Of a stretch of DNA of 64,000 nucleotides, positions 12,879-23,744 are shown piece after piece; position 1 is the first letter of the stretch; each line of letters begins with the position of its first letter. A model generated the notes under the pieces. That model was not told where the DNA came from and did not search any database. It saw only the letters and a list, made by a program, of their open reading frames with translations. Where the stretch lies: contig CM039466.1 of NCBI GenBank assembly GCA_022414725.1, positions 31,986,319-32,050,318 of the forward strand, in the 5' to 3' direction. The position numbers and the translations under genes were made by a program. The stretch is from Microglena sp. YARC (taxonomy: Eukaryota; Chlorophyta; Chlorophyceae; Chlamydomonadales; Chlamydomonadaceae).

Positions 12879-13316
12879 ATGGGTGCACCTCCAAGTAAAC
12901 CATTATCAACGGTCTTGGGACAATTTACTAATCCTGGTTTAAATGTTATCTTTCCCAGTTGTTGTTGTCTTAAAGACCCCGTAGTATACCAAGAAAACAA
13001 ACACAATCACAGAATGGACCGTATCCGCGTGCTTGCTAGATCGAACGACGGACCACTTAGAGAAATATACAACAAGCACTTCCCACCCCATGATACTTTT
13101 ATGAGGGCCGTGCACAAAGGTGTTTTGAGGTGTTCGAAAAAAGATCAAATCAAGACTGGAACAGAACAAGAAATCGTTGATACGATCGCAAGACTTTCGT
13201 ATTCTGCTGAAAACATTAAAGATCTGGGAACACAACTAAGACATTATCATTGTGCGCAAAACAACTTGCATGGGAAGAGGGTAATCAAAGCCATCTTTAC
13301 ACTCAGTCCTCGTTAA
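12879..13316 (+). CDS. Hypothetical protein, 145 aa, possible N-myristoylation motif
   Basis: The first ATG in this frame is at 12879, giving MGAPPSKPLS at the N-terminus; Gly2 with Ser6 fits the N-myristoylation pattern. A CCC cluster follows at residues 32-34. The middle is basic and polar (NKHNHRMDRIRVLARSNDG), and the C-terminal half looks helical. Length is modest and I recognise no family. Composition is more AT-rich than the upstream DNA. The next gene starts within 100 bp on the same strand. It may be a small viral or host gene, or a fragment; function unknown. Confidence 0.4.
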   Translation: MGAPPSKPLSTVLGQFTNPGLNVIFPSCCCLKDPVVYQENKHNHRMDRIRVLARSNDGPLREIYNKHFPPHDTFMRAVHKGVLRCSKKDQIKTGTEQEIVDTIARLSYSAENIKDLGTQLRHYHCAQNNLHGKRVIKAIFTLSPR

Positions 13317-13411
13317 TAAGTTTACACTCAGTCTGTGTTGCACAACAATCGACCGTCTGTCCAAGTTGTACATAGAGAGAATTGGAATTGATTCATATAC
13401 TGTAACAATTA

Positions 13412-14145
13412 TTGACCGGTCTGAGTGTAACCAAGCAGCAGAAGATTTTTGCTGCAATGAACTCAGCATCACCAAGGACAGCTGCCAGTCAATGCTCATG
13501 GGGGTCACTGCTCAGCAACTACCATCTGAAGCAGAACGATTCATATGATGATACTGGTAACCAGCCTAATGAAGATGCACTTGCAACGCAGGGCACGGAT
13601 GATGTTTTTTCTGAGCTGCCACGGTCCCATCACAAAATGAGCATGTGCCAGATGTCTTTCCAAAGGGTGTGGAGTGGGATGGTGTATTGTATGCAGAGCC
13701 AAAAACCATCTTTACCTGATTGAAGCGAAGAGCAGCGTAGAGAACAGCCACATCGCTGGCATGAAAGCCCGCATGAAACGGACTGCGGAGTTCATTGATC
13801 TCTGTGCAACAGGCAGTCTGCCAGTTGGCAAGGTAACAACTCCAGCAACGACAGTTTGTGCGCCGCATGGGCTACCTATTCTGAGGGCGTACTGAGATAT
13901 TTGGTGTTGTTGGTGCCCCTGGTTTCACTGGAAATCATTGCATGTGACTGCGGAAGCTCAAGGCATTATAACAGTCTACCCCAAAGGTGGATGGTACGCA
14001 ATTCAACCACCAAAACAGTTGTGGTCCTGTGTCAATTCTGAGAACCCAGGAGCACAGCAGCCATCAGCAGAAACAGTTAAAGTAACGAAGGAGCAGCTGG
14101 ATGAAGCACAAGAATTGGAGTTTGAGAGGAGCATGTTGTTGTAGA
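13412..14145 (+). pseudogene. Frameshifted PD-(D/E)XK-like protein remnant
   Basis: Reading passes through several plus-strand frames. An N-terminal low-complexity part (NSASPRTAASQ) leads to GVEWDGVLYAEPK near 13662-13700. After a frame change come LYLIEAKSSVENSHIAGMKARMKRT at 13710-13780 and a C-terminal part ending VTKEQLDEAQELEFERS before a stop at 14144. The WDG ... EAK spacing resembles the D ... ExK core of PD-(D/E)XK nuclease-type domains, which occur in algal and protist gene families with unknown roles. At least one single-base frameshift separates the D and ExK halves, so the copy is inactive as read. Assignment to the nuclease-like fold is inference from motif spacing only. Confidence 0.35.
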
Positions 14146-14498
14146 GTGACATACAGTTGCAGGTCAAGCTGCTGCACCGGGCGTTGTCATTTGAAAGCAG
14201 CCGCTTTGGTTGTACACCTGCTTGACTGCACCAGCGCAACTCTCATCCCAGGCCCGCCGAATGATGCAAGCTGCGCGAGCCTAGCCCTCTTTGGTGGCTT
14301 CATTAGCAGGCATCAAAAGCAACCCATGACATCCTCATGCAATTTCAAACGAAATCATGCAGGCTCTGGTGATAACAAAGAACTTCATTGTAAACCGTGA
14401 ATTCTTGGTGATAAACATTGTAAACCGTGAATTATTGGTGTAAACATGTTCAATGTATGAAGTTCATGTTATGAAGTTCAACAACCGGTTCCAGTAAA

Positions 14499-17400
14499 TG
14501 TTGCACCAACCCCGACATACGAAAGCTTTCGCAACGCGACCATGTGCTCCTGCGCCCCCGGTATGTACGTAGGCTCTGTGGAGCAAACGACCGACGCAAA
14601 ACAGCGCATCGTCGTTCACACCACGATCAAGACGACGACATTACCAACATCTCCTGCGTTTGATGCGATGAAAACAAGGAAGACGAAGATGATGATGCGT
14701 CAAGCACCATCAGCGACTCGTCGAAAGCGGTATCAACAAGAACCAAGGCCTCCGTCACCGCAGATGCTGCTAATGTGCGCATTGAGATGGCGCACGACTC
14801 GACTGTGCACATACAAGTAACCAGGCATTGTTCAAAATCTTCGATCCGACGATACTCGTGAACGCATGATCAGGTGCAAAGAGAACGATGCAGTCCGCCG
14901 TCCGCCGCATCGATATTAGCCTCCCTCGGGCGTCGACGCGGCCACGGGCGTCATCCTGTCGGAGTGCGTAACGATGGGAGTAGGGCTGCCTGTGGAGATG
15001 CACCCGGAACCGAGTCCCTGCTACACCTCGCGCAGAACTTATCTTCGAGAGGACACATGCTCACGTCAGCCAACTACGTAACGATCCACAACAGACATCG
15101 GGAGGACCAATTGGCGGACAGAAATGGCATCGGAGCGAAAGCCCATAAGGCTTGCAACATCTTCTCGGGAATGGTTCGAAGGTACGGAGACGACTAGACG
15201 CCACACGCCGCCTCAAGTACACTACATCGCGTCACCCATCGCGGGTCTTTGAGACAATCACATACGAGAGAACATGTCGCGCACGCTGCCACAATCCACC
15301 AATCTCCCTTTAGGTCAGTGACACTATCAATCCTAAGAGCCCAGCCAGGACGAGGAATCCCAAGCAATCAATTCGTCAGCGTGCGCTTTTCCTCCCCGAC
15401 TACAAACGCTTCGGAGGGCTTCAGTCTCTTCCTGAGGATATCCTGAAGGTCATGGAGAGGCGCGCGTACGACATTGCAGCGCTCACGCCCACTCGCTGTG
15501 GCCGTCACATTTAACGACCATGATCTTGCCCATCCGGTCGTTCGAGCAGTACGCCAACATACACTGGTAACACGGAATCCGAAACTCGTCTTCGAAAACC
15601 TGAAGATGTTCGAGGACTCGAATGGGAGGTGGGGGCGAAGCTATCGGACACCGGGTTCCAACAAGTCTCGTTCGTTAACGACTGAACACCGTACGCGGAG
15701 GCAAGCACGTAGAATACATACTACAAAACATATGCAACGCGTTGTTGAGTACGTCAGCAACACTAGCACCAAGATCGGAACGCCTCGCTCCAAACAATCG
15801 GTCGTTTCCCAATTTATTTCACTCAAACCGCAGTTCGTCAGAGAGAGCCTATTCTCTCTTCTGTTAGGGCGACCATCCCCCAACCCGACGTTCGACTCGC
15901 AGGGCCAAAGAACTCCTCACTACACCGGCGACACGTTTCGGGAGGGACGAACAAGAAATCATCATCCAATAGGCATCTCCGAACGTTTCATCGGGCGCCT
16001 CTGCAAGCTAGACGGATTCGTGGATCGGAGTAAGCGCACTAAGCGGCGTGGCCACAGAACCGACACCCGCAAGACAGACGGAGCGAAGCGAAGCGTTGTC
16101 TATGGGGTCAAAAAGCTAAGACGACGCCGAGGTGGTGGGGCGGTGAACGGCAAAGAGCGAGCAGTGCACGCTCTCCTCAACGGAGGGGGATAGCGCCAAG
16201 GCAATGGCAGTCGCTGGCCTCGCCGTCGTAGGAAGACAATTCTATGGCGTCTACCCTCTACGCGGAAAGGTCATGAACGTGTGCGACGCTCCCTCATAGA
16301 GAATATCCGCCAACGAGGAGATCAGCAACATCAAGAAGATCATGGGTCTCCAAAGCGGACGCGTGTACGACTCGGTCAAGGATCTAAGATACGGACGCAT
16401 CATGGTCATGACCGATCAGGATGTCAACGGCTCGCACATCAAAGGGCTCGTCTTCAACCTCTTCCACCAGCTCTGGCCATCGCTCCTCGCAATAGATGGT
16501 TTCATGACATCCATGCTCACACCAATCGTCAAGGTCAAGCAACATTCTAGTAAGCAGAAGCAAAATGTCGTAAGCTTTTACAATATCTCGGACTTGAGCG
16601 ATGGCAAAGAAGAGAAGAAGTCCGACTCCTCCAGAAAGTCGTGGACTGCAAAGTACTACAAGGGGCTGGGGACATCGACATCAGAGGAGGACGAGAGAGT
16701 ATTTCCGAGAACTGCGTACTGTAACCTACCACATCGCAGACGAGAGAACGTGTCCCGACGCACTCTCCAGATTGTTTGACAAGCGTCGCGCGAACGATCG
16801 GAAGGCGTGGCTACAATCATACGACACCAACGACACGCTGGACTACAAAGCATCGCAGCAGATGAGGGTGTGCTACGGAGACTTCATCGACAAGGATCTG
16901 AAACACTTTTCGAATTACGACGTCCTCAGGTCTGTACCATCCGTTGTGGACGGTTAGTGTGTCCCAGCGCAAGCTCTCTTCGGCTGCTTCAAGCGATGCG
17001 GTCCCTCGAACGACAACTTCCCGGAAGCGCGAGTCGCTCAGCTCGCGGCTTACGTTTCGGAGCACTCCCTCTTCCACCACGGCGAGGCGTCCATGCAGGG
17101 CACCATCATAGCCATGGCCCAAAACTTCGTGGGTGCCGGCAACAACCTGAACCTTATGCAGCCCATCGGACAGTTCGGGAGCCGCCTCGGAGGTGGGTCG
17201 GACCACGCTTCGCCTCGATACATCCACACGTGTCTAGAGCCCGTGACGCGCGCCCTCTTCCCCAGGGAGGACGACCGCGTCCTAGAGTACCTCACGGACG
17301 ACGGGACCAGCGTGGAGCCCCGGTTCTACGCCCCGATCATACCGCTTGTGCTAGCTAATGGAGCCGACGGCATCAGAACCGGCTACAGCACACACATCCC

Positions 17401-18386
17401 ATGTTTCGATCCCAGAGACCTCGTGATCGCGATCCGGGAACGCATCTGCGGAACAGAACGCATCACGAAGCTGAAACCATGGTAGAAGGGCTTCCGTGGC
17501 GAAGTGGGGGCATTCGCGTGAACGGCCGCGAGGTCATAACGGCAGCGTGGTGAAGGTAGGCGCGACCAAGGCGCGCATCACCGAGCTACCGGTAGGCGTA
17601 TGGATCGACGACTTCAAGGAGACGCTCGAGAACTTCGTCGGGGATAACGCCAAGGGTGTCAAAGGGTTCTCGAACGAGAGCACGGAGGACAATGTAAGCT
17701 TCACCATCACGTTCTCGAACTCCGCCATGGCATCCTCTTGGCTCCAGGTGAATACTACTCAAGACTCCGAAGCACACGATGACGACATAGGATACGGAGA
17801 CACCGTGAATGGTCTCACGCGTCTGGAGATAGAGCTCAAGATGTACGTCTCCAAACCTCTGTGCATGACCAACATGCACCTCTTCGATGCCAGCGGCCGC
17901 ATCCGCAAGTACTCCAGTCGAGAGGAGATCCTAGACGAGTTCCTCGAGCAGCGTATGAAGGTCTACGTGCAGCGCAAGGCATGGCTTGAGCGCGAGCTGG
18001 CGGAGACCCTGCGCGTGTTGGAGCAGAAGGTGCGCTTCGTGGAGCTAGTGGTCACAGGCGAACTGGACGTGTTCAAGGAGGTGGTCGACGACGACAACGA
18101 TGACGAGGTGGAAGATGACGATGACGATGACTCATCAGGTCTTGTATCACAAGATAAAGAGAGGATGCGTGTACACGCACTAGAGAGGCACGGACTGGAG
18201 TGTGTGAAAGGGTCGTTCAGGTACCTGCTGTCGATGCCAGTATCTTGCCTGACTCGGAAGCGTAAGGATGCGCTGGAGCGCGAACGTGACGCGAGGCGCA
18301 CCGAGTTGGAGGCGGTGCGCGTCACGGATGAGAAGGACATGTACGTACGGGACCTAGAGCGACTCGAGAAATTCCTGATCAAGTAA
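14499..18386 (+). pseudogene. Type IIA DNA topoisomerase, heavily frameshifted
   Basis: The enzyme class relaxes and decatenates DNA with ATP; giant viruses often encode their own. Motifs appear in the expected order but scattered over all three frames: PGMYVGSVE near 14557, an ATPase-domain KIFDE/LVNA remnant near 14835, LPVEMHPE near 14985, GRNGIGAK near 15118, DYKRFGGLQSLP near 15400, EGDSA of the TOPRIM domain at 16183-16197, MTDQDVNGSHIKG near 16408, KYYKGLGTST near 16650, LYHHGE-type FHHGEASMQGTI near 17070, GQFGSRLGGG near 17170 and the catalytic Arg-Tyr (Tyr codon 17219-17221) in PRYIHT. Where the family usually has PWYxGFxG, there is a TAG stop at 17483-17485 after PW, then KGFRGEV. 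The last 890 bases (17496-18386) are one open frame with an acidic run. Overall length, about 1295 codons, matches viral topoisomerase II. Ten or more frame changes make it non-functional as read; a cluster of long-read errors is the alternative. The true start is not visible. Confidence 0.85.
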
Positions 18387-18468
18387 ACTGATGGGATGGT
18401 GTGAGCACAATGGTATAAATTCTTAGTAGAAATACATAAAAATGTACCTGTAATTATTATCAGTAAAC

Positions 18469-19509
18469 ATGGCCGATGATGATCTTTTAGTGTACAAATT
18501 CTTCGCAATTATTTTGCTTTCCGTAATCGTCGCTGTATCCATGAAGCCCCCGATAAGGGAGGGTCTCACAACCAACCATTCCAACCAACCATTCCAACCA
18601 ACCATTCCAACCAACGATCCCAACAAACCATTCAAAGCAATCAATAGAAAAAGGTACGTAAAATCCTACAACGTCGCAGACAACGGCATTTACGGGTTGG
18701 AAAACATTGCTTATAACAAGGTTGTACCAAATATCACTGTAAAAGGGAAGATTAGTTTCCAGACGCCTAAGAATAACAATACGGATAATTACACCCTGCG
18801 TAAAGTAGTCCACGGCGTCGATAAGAGTTCTCTGCGCCTAACGATTAACGACGACTCGGATGAGGTCTTTGAGATTTGGGGCGACTCGTGTGCAAACGGG
18901 GGATGTGGAGGAGAAGGTGCCGTCGCTCACAAGTTCACTGCGGATGGCAATGCATGGCACAAGGGTGGTATGACGGCAGACGTAACCAATGTAAATCGTA
19001 TCAAGATTGGAAATAAGTGGAGTTTAAGTGGTGTGGGTGACAAGCATGGGAACGACGACTGGTTGCGACTATTCAATAAAGATGGGACTGGGTACTACGG
19101 GGGTCTGGCTGCCGGGCGATTGTGGTGTGGAGGGGCTACGACCCTCAACGGGCCCATGTACACTAAAGACATCACCGCCTCTGGAAAATTGAATGTACAG
19201 GGTGGCAATGCCAAGGTCTGCGTAGACGGGGCATGCATTACCAAGGGCGACATCAACACTTTCAAGGCCGCGAAGGGATCAATCTCACAACTACAACATG
19301 ACTTAACCGCGACGACCTCTCTTGCTCAGACACAACAGAAGGTGTCCGCAGAGAATAAAAGAACCATCGCTAACCTACAGCAGGAATTGTCAGCGACGAC
19401 CTCCCTTGTTCAGACACAACAAACCTTGTCCGCGATGAATGAAGGATCCATTGCTCAACTAAAGAATGACTTGTCAGAGACTAAAGAGAAGGCAAAGGCA
19501 TTGGCAAAA

Positions 19510-19542
<33 letters not shown>

Positions 19543-19902
19543 AATGCAGAGGCGCTGTCGCGTGCAAATGCATCAAATGCAGAGGCGATGGCGCTTGCAG
19601 CACAGGCACATTCGCAGTCGCGTGCAAATGCAGAGGAGCTAAAGCGTGCAAATGAAGCAAATGCAGCTTTACATGAGCAGTCGCGTGCAGCACAGTCGCG
19701 TGCAAATGAAGCAAATGCAGCTTTACATGCGCAGTCGCGTGAAAATGCACAGGCAAAGGCAGATGAGCAGGCGCGTGCAAAGGCAAAGGCAGATGAGCAG
19801 GCGCGTGCAAAGGCAAAGGCAGATGAGCAGGCGCGTGCACAAGCAAAGGCAGATGAGCAGGCGCGTGCAAAGGCAGCGGCACAAGTACAGGCAAGGGCAC
19901 GA
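18469..19902 (+). CDS. Membrane-anchored fibre-like virion protein, 3' end replaced by LINE
   Basis: The ATG at 18469 follows 82 bp of AT-rich DNA after the topoisomerase. Residues 8-27 form one hydrophobic helix (FFAIILLSVIVAVS). A Pro/Asn-rich linker follows, then a globular part rich in Gly and Trp at about residues 85-260, including GDSCANGGCGGEG and SLSGVGDKHGNDDWLRL. Similar GVGDxHxNDxWLRL blocks are known to me from surface or fibre-type proteins of algal giant viruses. From about residue 265 the protein is a long Ala/Gln/Glu-rich coiled coil ending in four 10-residue repeats (ADEQARAKAK). Past about 19902 the reading frame enters reverse transcriptase sequence, so the natural C-terminus is lost, although the frame stays open to 20274. 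The virion role is inference from architecture and neighbours. Confidence 0.7.
19757..19882 (+). repeat. 30-bp in-frame coding repeat, 4 copies
   Basis: Four head-to-tail 30-bp units encode ADEQARAKAK-type decapeptides at the end of the fibre-like coiled coil. The units are nearly identical in DNA, which suggests recent slippage. Less regular AQAQ and EANAA repeats precede them. Confidence 0.85.
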
Positions 19903-21476
19903 TATACCCTGGAAGTTCAAGATACTAGAGATTTCTGTGAGGCTACTAAGATGGCTGTGAATATAAAGAAAACTGAGATTGTCGTTTTCAACAAGCAATT
20001 CTGTGATGAGGCCCGCATGGATCCTGATTACAAATTTGTCTATGATGGAGCACAACTTTCTACAAAGTTATCTTTTATCTACTTGGGATCCCTCTTTGTG
20101 GATGGTGACTCAAGCAATCGTGCAAAAGCTGCTTTTTCTAGGATGCTCACTAAGGCCCAAAAGGCACACCACATGCTCCGTAGGCGATGCCATACTATGG
20201 AGATATACAATATTGATATTCTCACCCACCTGTTTGATTCTCTTGTACAAACCTATCCTGAATTTTGGCTGTGAGGTGTGGGCTCCTTCTATTTCTGAAC
20301 AACACACTTATCTCAAATGACCATGCTTGTGAGAAATGGCATAGAGGTATACTTAAACAAATGTTGGGTGTTTGCCAATCTACTACATCTAATATTATCA
20401 TGGAAGAGCTGGGTAGAACCCCGTTGTGTTTTGCTTGGCTTAAACAAGCTTTGCGCTTCTGGAACAAGACCATACATAAAGAACCTGAGGATCTCATTAG
20501 AATGGCTCTTGAGGAATCTTTTGACTCCAACACTGGCTGGGTTCATGACTTGCGTTGTGCTCTCCACAAGCTAGGATCCGGTAAAAACATCAACATTTTG
20601 GAGGCTGTCGATGTCGAAGGTATTATGTCTGAAGTTTTTGAGTCATGGAGGTTTAAGTACCCAAGTGACACCAATGCAGTTAGAGACATCCCTGATGAGA
20701 AAAGGGTTGGCTTTAAACGCCTCCGATACCAAAAATGGTTCGCAGCCAACAGCAATGATGAGAATGGCTTGATTCCCTTTACATCCGCCTTACATAAGCA
20801 GGATCAGATTCGTTCTATAGCACAGTTTAGAATGGGTTCCCATTGGCTGAACACAGAAAGAATGAGGGTGGTGGATAGAGCACACATCCCTCGCTCAATG
20901 AGACACTGTCAAATGTGTGGGTTCCAAAAAACTGAGGATGAAATGCATATGTTTGAGTGCCCTTTTTATAATGATATTCGCCTCCGCTACCAGAAGCTGT
21001 TTACAGATATTTATAGGCATGTCCATGAGGATACCAACTTAACCGTATGGAATGTGGAATTTCTGCGATTCCACATTCAGAACCTTTATGAATGGAAATG
21101 GCACTAAGTCTTTTTGGAGCAACCTAGCCGACTATCTTTCTACTTGTAGAAGAGCAAGACAGGAAGCCCTGGACTGCTTAGTGGCACCGTAATTTATCAT
21201 CCCTTTTTTTCTTCTTCTTGTGACTTCTCATTTGTTAGCTTCTTACCTCCGCCACTGTAAGTGGTTGAGATCTGGGTCCGGCTCTAAGGGGTTTAATACC
21301 TACGCCACCAAAACAGTGGTTGGGAGTTTGGTTTGTTTGTCCTCGACACACCCCTGATGTAATGGGGTTTTTTGCTTTGTGGGTGCTTTTTCTTTTTGTT
21401 TAAAGCACAGAGTCTCATACACCCTCGCGGTGTCAAGTAGACTTTAACATGTAATGTAATGTAATGTAATGTACTA
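19903..21476 (+). mobile_element. 5'-truncated non-LTR retrotransposon (LINE), frameshifted
   Basis: The first codons match the end of a LINE reverse transcriptase: FCEATKMAVNIKKTEIVVFN near 19933-19992, then SFIYLGSLF and, after a frameshift near 20255, KPILNFGCEVWAP. A second frame change near 20300 leads to the usual C-terminal region (EKWHRGILKQMLGV, EELGRTPL) and a zinc-knuckle-like CxxC...HxxxxC near 20907-20962; this frame stops at 21107. A 3' untranslated part of about 340 bp ends in a short tandem repeat (atgta)n at about 21450-21474, a typical LINE tail. The 5' 70% or more of the element is absent, as expected from aborted target-primed reverse transcription. I could not find a convincing target-site duplication. 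It is inactive. Confidence 0.85.
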
Positions 21477-21906
21477 GTGGTGGTTTACCAGTTGTAACCA
21501 ATCCTGGTTTTTCGTTTAAACCGGGTCAAGACAAATTTAAAGATTATATTTATAAATCCAAATATTTTAAAATTGGTCATGGTAACATGACGCTTAAAGG
21601 TTTTTGGTCAGGAAACCAATTTGATCATGGAAATGATGTTATTAGATATAGTAGTCCTGTACTCCAGAATTTCAATGACTTGGACTTGCCATCAAAACAC
21701 ACTTTTACATTTTTTTGGTAGGGGTCGGTAAAAGCGTTTGGCGTTTCTAATTCAAAAAGTTTGCTTACAAATTCACGTCGTTTTCGATTCAGACAGTCGG
21801 AGACATAAATTGTGGGACCGGTGACCCTTGAACCCAACTGGTAGATCAGATAAAGAGTTTCGATCTCGACGGCGTAGCCTGAAAAGTCAAATTCACATCG
21901 TGTGCA
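21477..21906 (-). pseudogene. AT-rich gene fragment(s), unassigned
   Basis: Two open stretches overlap in AT-rich DNA unlike the GC-richer virus genes. A minus-strand frame (21625-21909) reads CTRCEFDFSGYAVEIETLYL and onwards, with balanced composition, and looks like a real coding fragment. A plus-strand frame from 21474 to 21720 reads GGLPVVTNPGFSFKPGQDKF and onwards. Neither has both a start and a natural end. The region is hemmed in by the LINE tail and a transposon end, so it may be a remnant of the gene the LINE hit or of another insertion. Confidence 0.3.
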
Positions 21907-21940
21907 CAAAAAAATCGGCCGGGAGGCAGGAACGCCGATT
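21907..21940 (-). mobile_element. Solo terminal repeat of the AATGGGCG transposon family
   Basis: Reverse complement reads AATCGGCGTTCCTGCCTCC then CGGCCGATTTTTT, one variant of the ends seen on the MITEs at 45.5 and 47.8 kb. No partner end is visible to the left, so it is a relic or the other end was lost with the LINE event. Confidence 0.6.
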
Positions 21941-22020
21941 TATTTGTATAAAAAGCACCAAAGCTTGCATTAGAGTCAGTTATTGAACAGTGGCACTCTC
22001 ATTTGAGTTTATTTTCACAG

Positions 22021-22037
22021 TTTCATTTTAATGTTCC
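22021..22037 (+). promoter_or_regulatory. Conserved TTTCATTTTAnTGTTCC motif upstream of aquaporin
   Basis: The 17-mer lies 33 bp before the aquaporin ATG. Close matches are at 44548-44564 (minus), 44669-44685 (minus, TTTCATTTTACTGTTTC) and 45401-45417 (plus, TTTCATTTTAGTATTCC). At 44548 it lies 79 bp upstream of a minus-strand gene. A viral promoter element is a reasonable guess; a dispersed repeat relic is the alternative, since 45401-45455 shares more than the motif with 21790-21815 and 22021-22050. Confidence 0.35.
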
Positions 22038-22069
22038 TTTGAATGTACTGTATCCAGTATTTTGTCATC

Positions 22070-22233
22070 ATGAGTACATCATCATCGAATATTATAAATC
22101 AGGATCAAAGAGCATTCGGTAGCGACATACATTCGCCTCGTCCTCCTCATATTCCCATAATCAGTGTTGTTGTATCCAAACATGACGAGGGGCCGCCACA
22201 TCATGATGACGAGAATGAGCAAGAACAACAAAA
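22070..22233 (+). pseudogene. Aquaporin, N-terminal part (split by transposon)
   Basis: The ATG at 22070 opens 54 codons of a polar, His/Asp/Glu-rich cytoplasmic tail (ends HHDDENEQEQQ) and runs straight into the transposon at 22234. The remaining aquaporin frame begins at 38052 beyond the element. If the element and one copy of the AAAA duplication are ignored, the frame continues without a stop into the first transmembrane helix. The combined gene would encode 312 residues. As it stands this fragment ends inside the transposon terminus. Confidence 0.75.
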
Positions 22234-22580
22234 AATGGGCGTTCCTGCTTCCCAACGGATTTCCAATCTTACAATCACTTTTGGGGGGTCTTTTGATGCT
22301 TTCCAAATGCAATCTTACGATAAAATCGTAAGATTGTAGTCAATTTTGACAAAATATGCTCGAAATGAGCTTGAAAGACGGAGAAACGTACAGATTGCGA
22401 ATGTTACAACGTTGAAATGCCATATTTTGTAACAAAAGGTGTTAACATTAATTCGTGTCTTACAATTATAATTGTAAGAAATAAAGGGAAAGCGGACGGT
22501 TATAAGTCGGCAGGCAGAATTCAGCTTTTACATCTTACAATAAAAATCCTAAGTATAATTCATTAGTAAAAAACGGCTAT
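22234..22580. repeat. A-end subterminal region of outer transposon
   Basis: About 350 bp after the terminal repeat, nearly identical in inverted orientation to 36418-36793. It holds hairpins AATCTTACGAT-AAA-ATCGTAAGATT (22311-22337) and TCTTACAATTATAATTGTAAGA near 22461-22482, candidate transposase-binding sites. Confidence 0.8.
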
Positions 22581-22583
22581 GTG

Positions 22584-23587
22584 TCAAACATCTTCCTCAT
22601 CCTCCTCCTCCTCCCCCCCCTCCACGTCCTCCTCTTCCTCCTCCTTCTCCTCCTCCATGTCCCCATCCCCATCTTCCTCCTCCTCCATCTCCTCCTCCTC
22701 AGCAATGTCTGCATTGTCTCCATCCGATTGCACAGCCTCTGCCTTGGTGTCCTTCTCAATGGATTGACAAGCTAGGAGCATGCTTGTGTGGTACTTTCTC
22801 TTGATCTTCATACCCTTGGTGGGTTCGCAGCTAAATTGAAATGCGTCAATGGGAATATCGCCCGTCCATGTTGCTTTTCTCCTAACCCCCACGGTAATAG
22901 GCACAAGCTTGTGGTCCATCCTATCTTCTGGCCAAGTTGGGTATTGTGTTTTAGTGTACACCAACTTCTGAGCCCCAGAGTACAAGGGCTTTTAAATGCA
23001 CACATTCCACTTCTCCATCCACTGGTAGTGATTTGACCTCCACCACGTCCCATCCTCTCAATCCGCTAGATTCATCCATTTGTACCTTGACCACAGCGAC
23101 ATGACCAACAAACAAATCAGTAGTGGGTTCGAATGCTATTCTTCTATCCGGCTTCGTCCCTTGTGAAGAATATAAGTACAACACATCATCCTCCTCTTGC
23201 CTTTCCATATCAGTCTCCAAAGTGTGTGCGACCTTCATAGTCTTGGCAATCTCGTTAGTTGCTTGCCAGTGCATTCAATTCGGTGTAGCATCGACGTTGC
23301 CTTTCGGCAGGTTCGAGCTCGGCGAATTCATTTCGTCGTTCGCGAATTACATCCTGTGGGAGTAACACGTGACATATGTTCTTGCACTTACAGGTAATAA
23401 GCTTGTCAAATTTATTCGCGATATCTGAGTTGGTAACTGTGTCGATCTCTTCGGCTTGCACGGTTTCGATCGCATCGTTGCCACTGGAATTCTCGAAATC
23501 TAGTGGTCGACGTTGAGATACCGGCAACGTAGGCTCAACCCAGTGGCGTATGCCCAATTCTATTCCCGGGGAAGGGGTAGCGTCCAT
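22584..23587 (-). pseudogene. Transposon gene 1, internally deleted copy (DUF7869-like)
   Basis: The ATG at 23587 begins a protein with a Cys pair (CKCKNIC) and a helical segment rich in Arg/Glu (VIRERRNEFAELEPAERQRR). Near 23255 the frame breaks, and reading resumes in another frame at NEIAKTMKVAHTLE. That is the C-terminal region found intact at 35757-36417, ending in a Glu/Asp-rich tail with the stop at 22584-22586. The whole central part, including the GHTHxxxDQ block, is missing. So this is an internal deletion derivative joining N-terminal and C-terminal parts. A further frame change lies near 22985. It is transcribed divergently from gene 2. Confidence 0.7.
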
Positions 23588-23744
23588 TTTGCCCCTTCCC
23601 CTCAAAGAAACTAAGCCTGCCAAGATGACAAGAAGGAATCGACTGTGGGCCTGCCGTCGGGTGAGTGATCGCAGTTCGTGAATAGTTAGAGGCCATAATT
23701 CGACGCTGTCCAAGGTCCTATAATATCCTTGCTATGTCGGTAGT
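23588..23744. promoter_or_regulatory. Divergent intergenic region between transposon genes 1 and 2
   Basis: Only 157 bp separate the two ATGs, so both promoters must lie here. A TATA-like string (cctataatatcc) is at 23717-23728, correctly placed for the plus-strand gene. No other motif is recognised. Confidence 0.4.

Noticed and set aside
14557..18386. Alternative genetic code to explain in-frame stops in the topoisomerase
   Set aside because: Breaks are mostly frameshifts, stops are of mixed type, and intact ORFs nearby use the standard code.
18469..20274. A single 601-residue protein
   Set aside because: The last 124 codons are reverse transcriptase sequence of an inserted LINE that happens to stay in frame; the fibre-like part ends near 19902.
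22579..22767. Ser-rich plus-strand ORFs opposite the gene 1 acidic tail
   Set aside because: Antisense of GAG/GAA-rich codons; the tail frame is conserved between two copies on the other strand.
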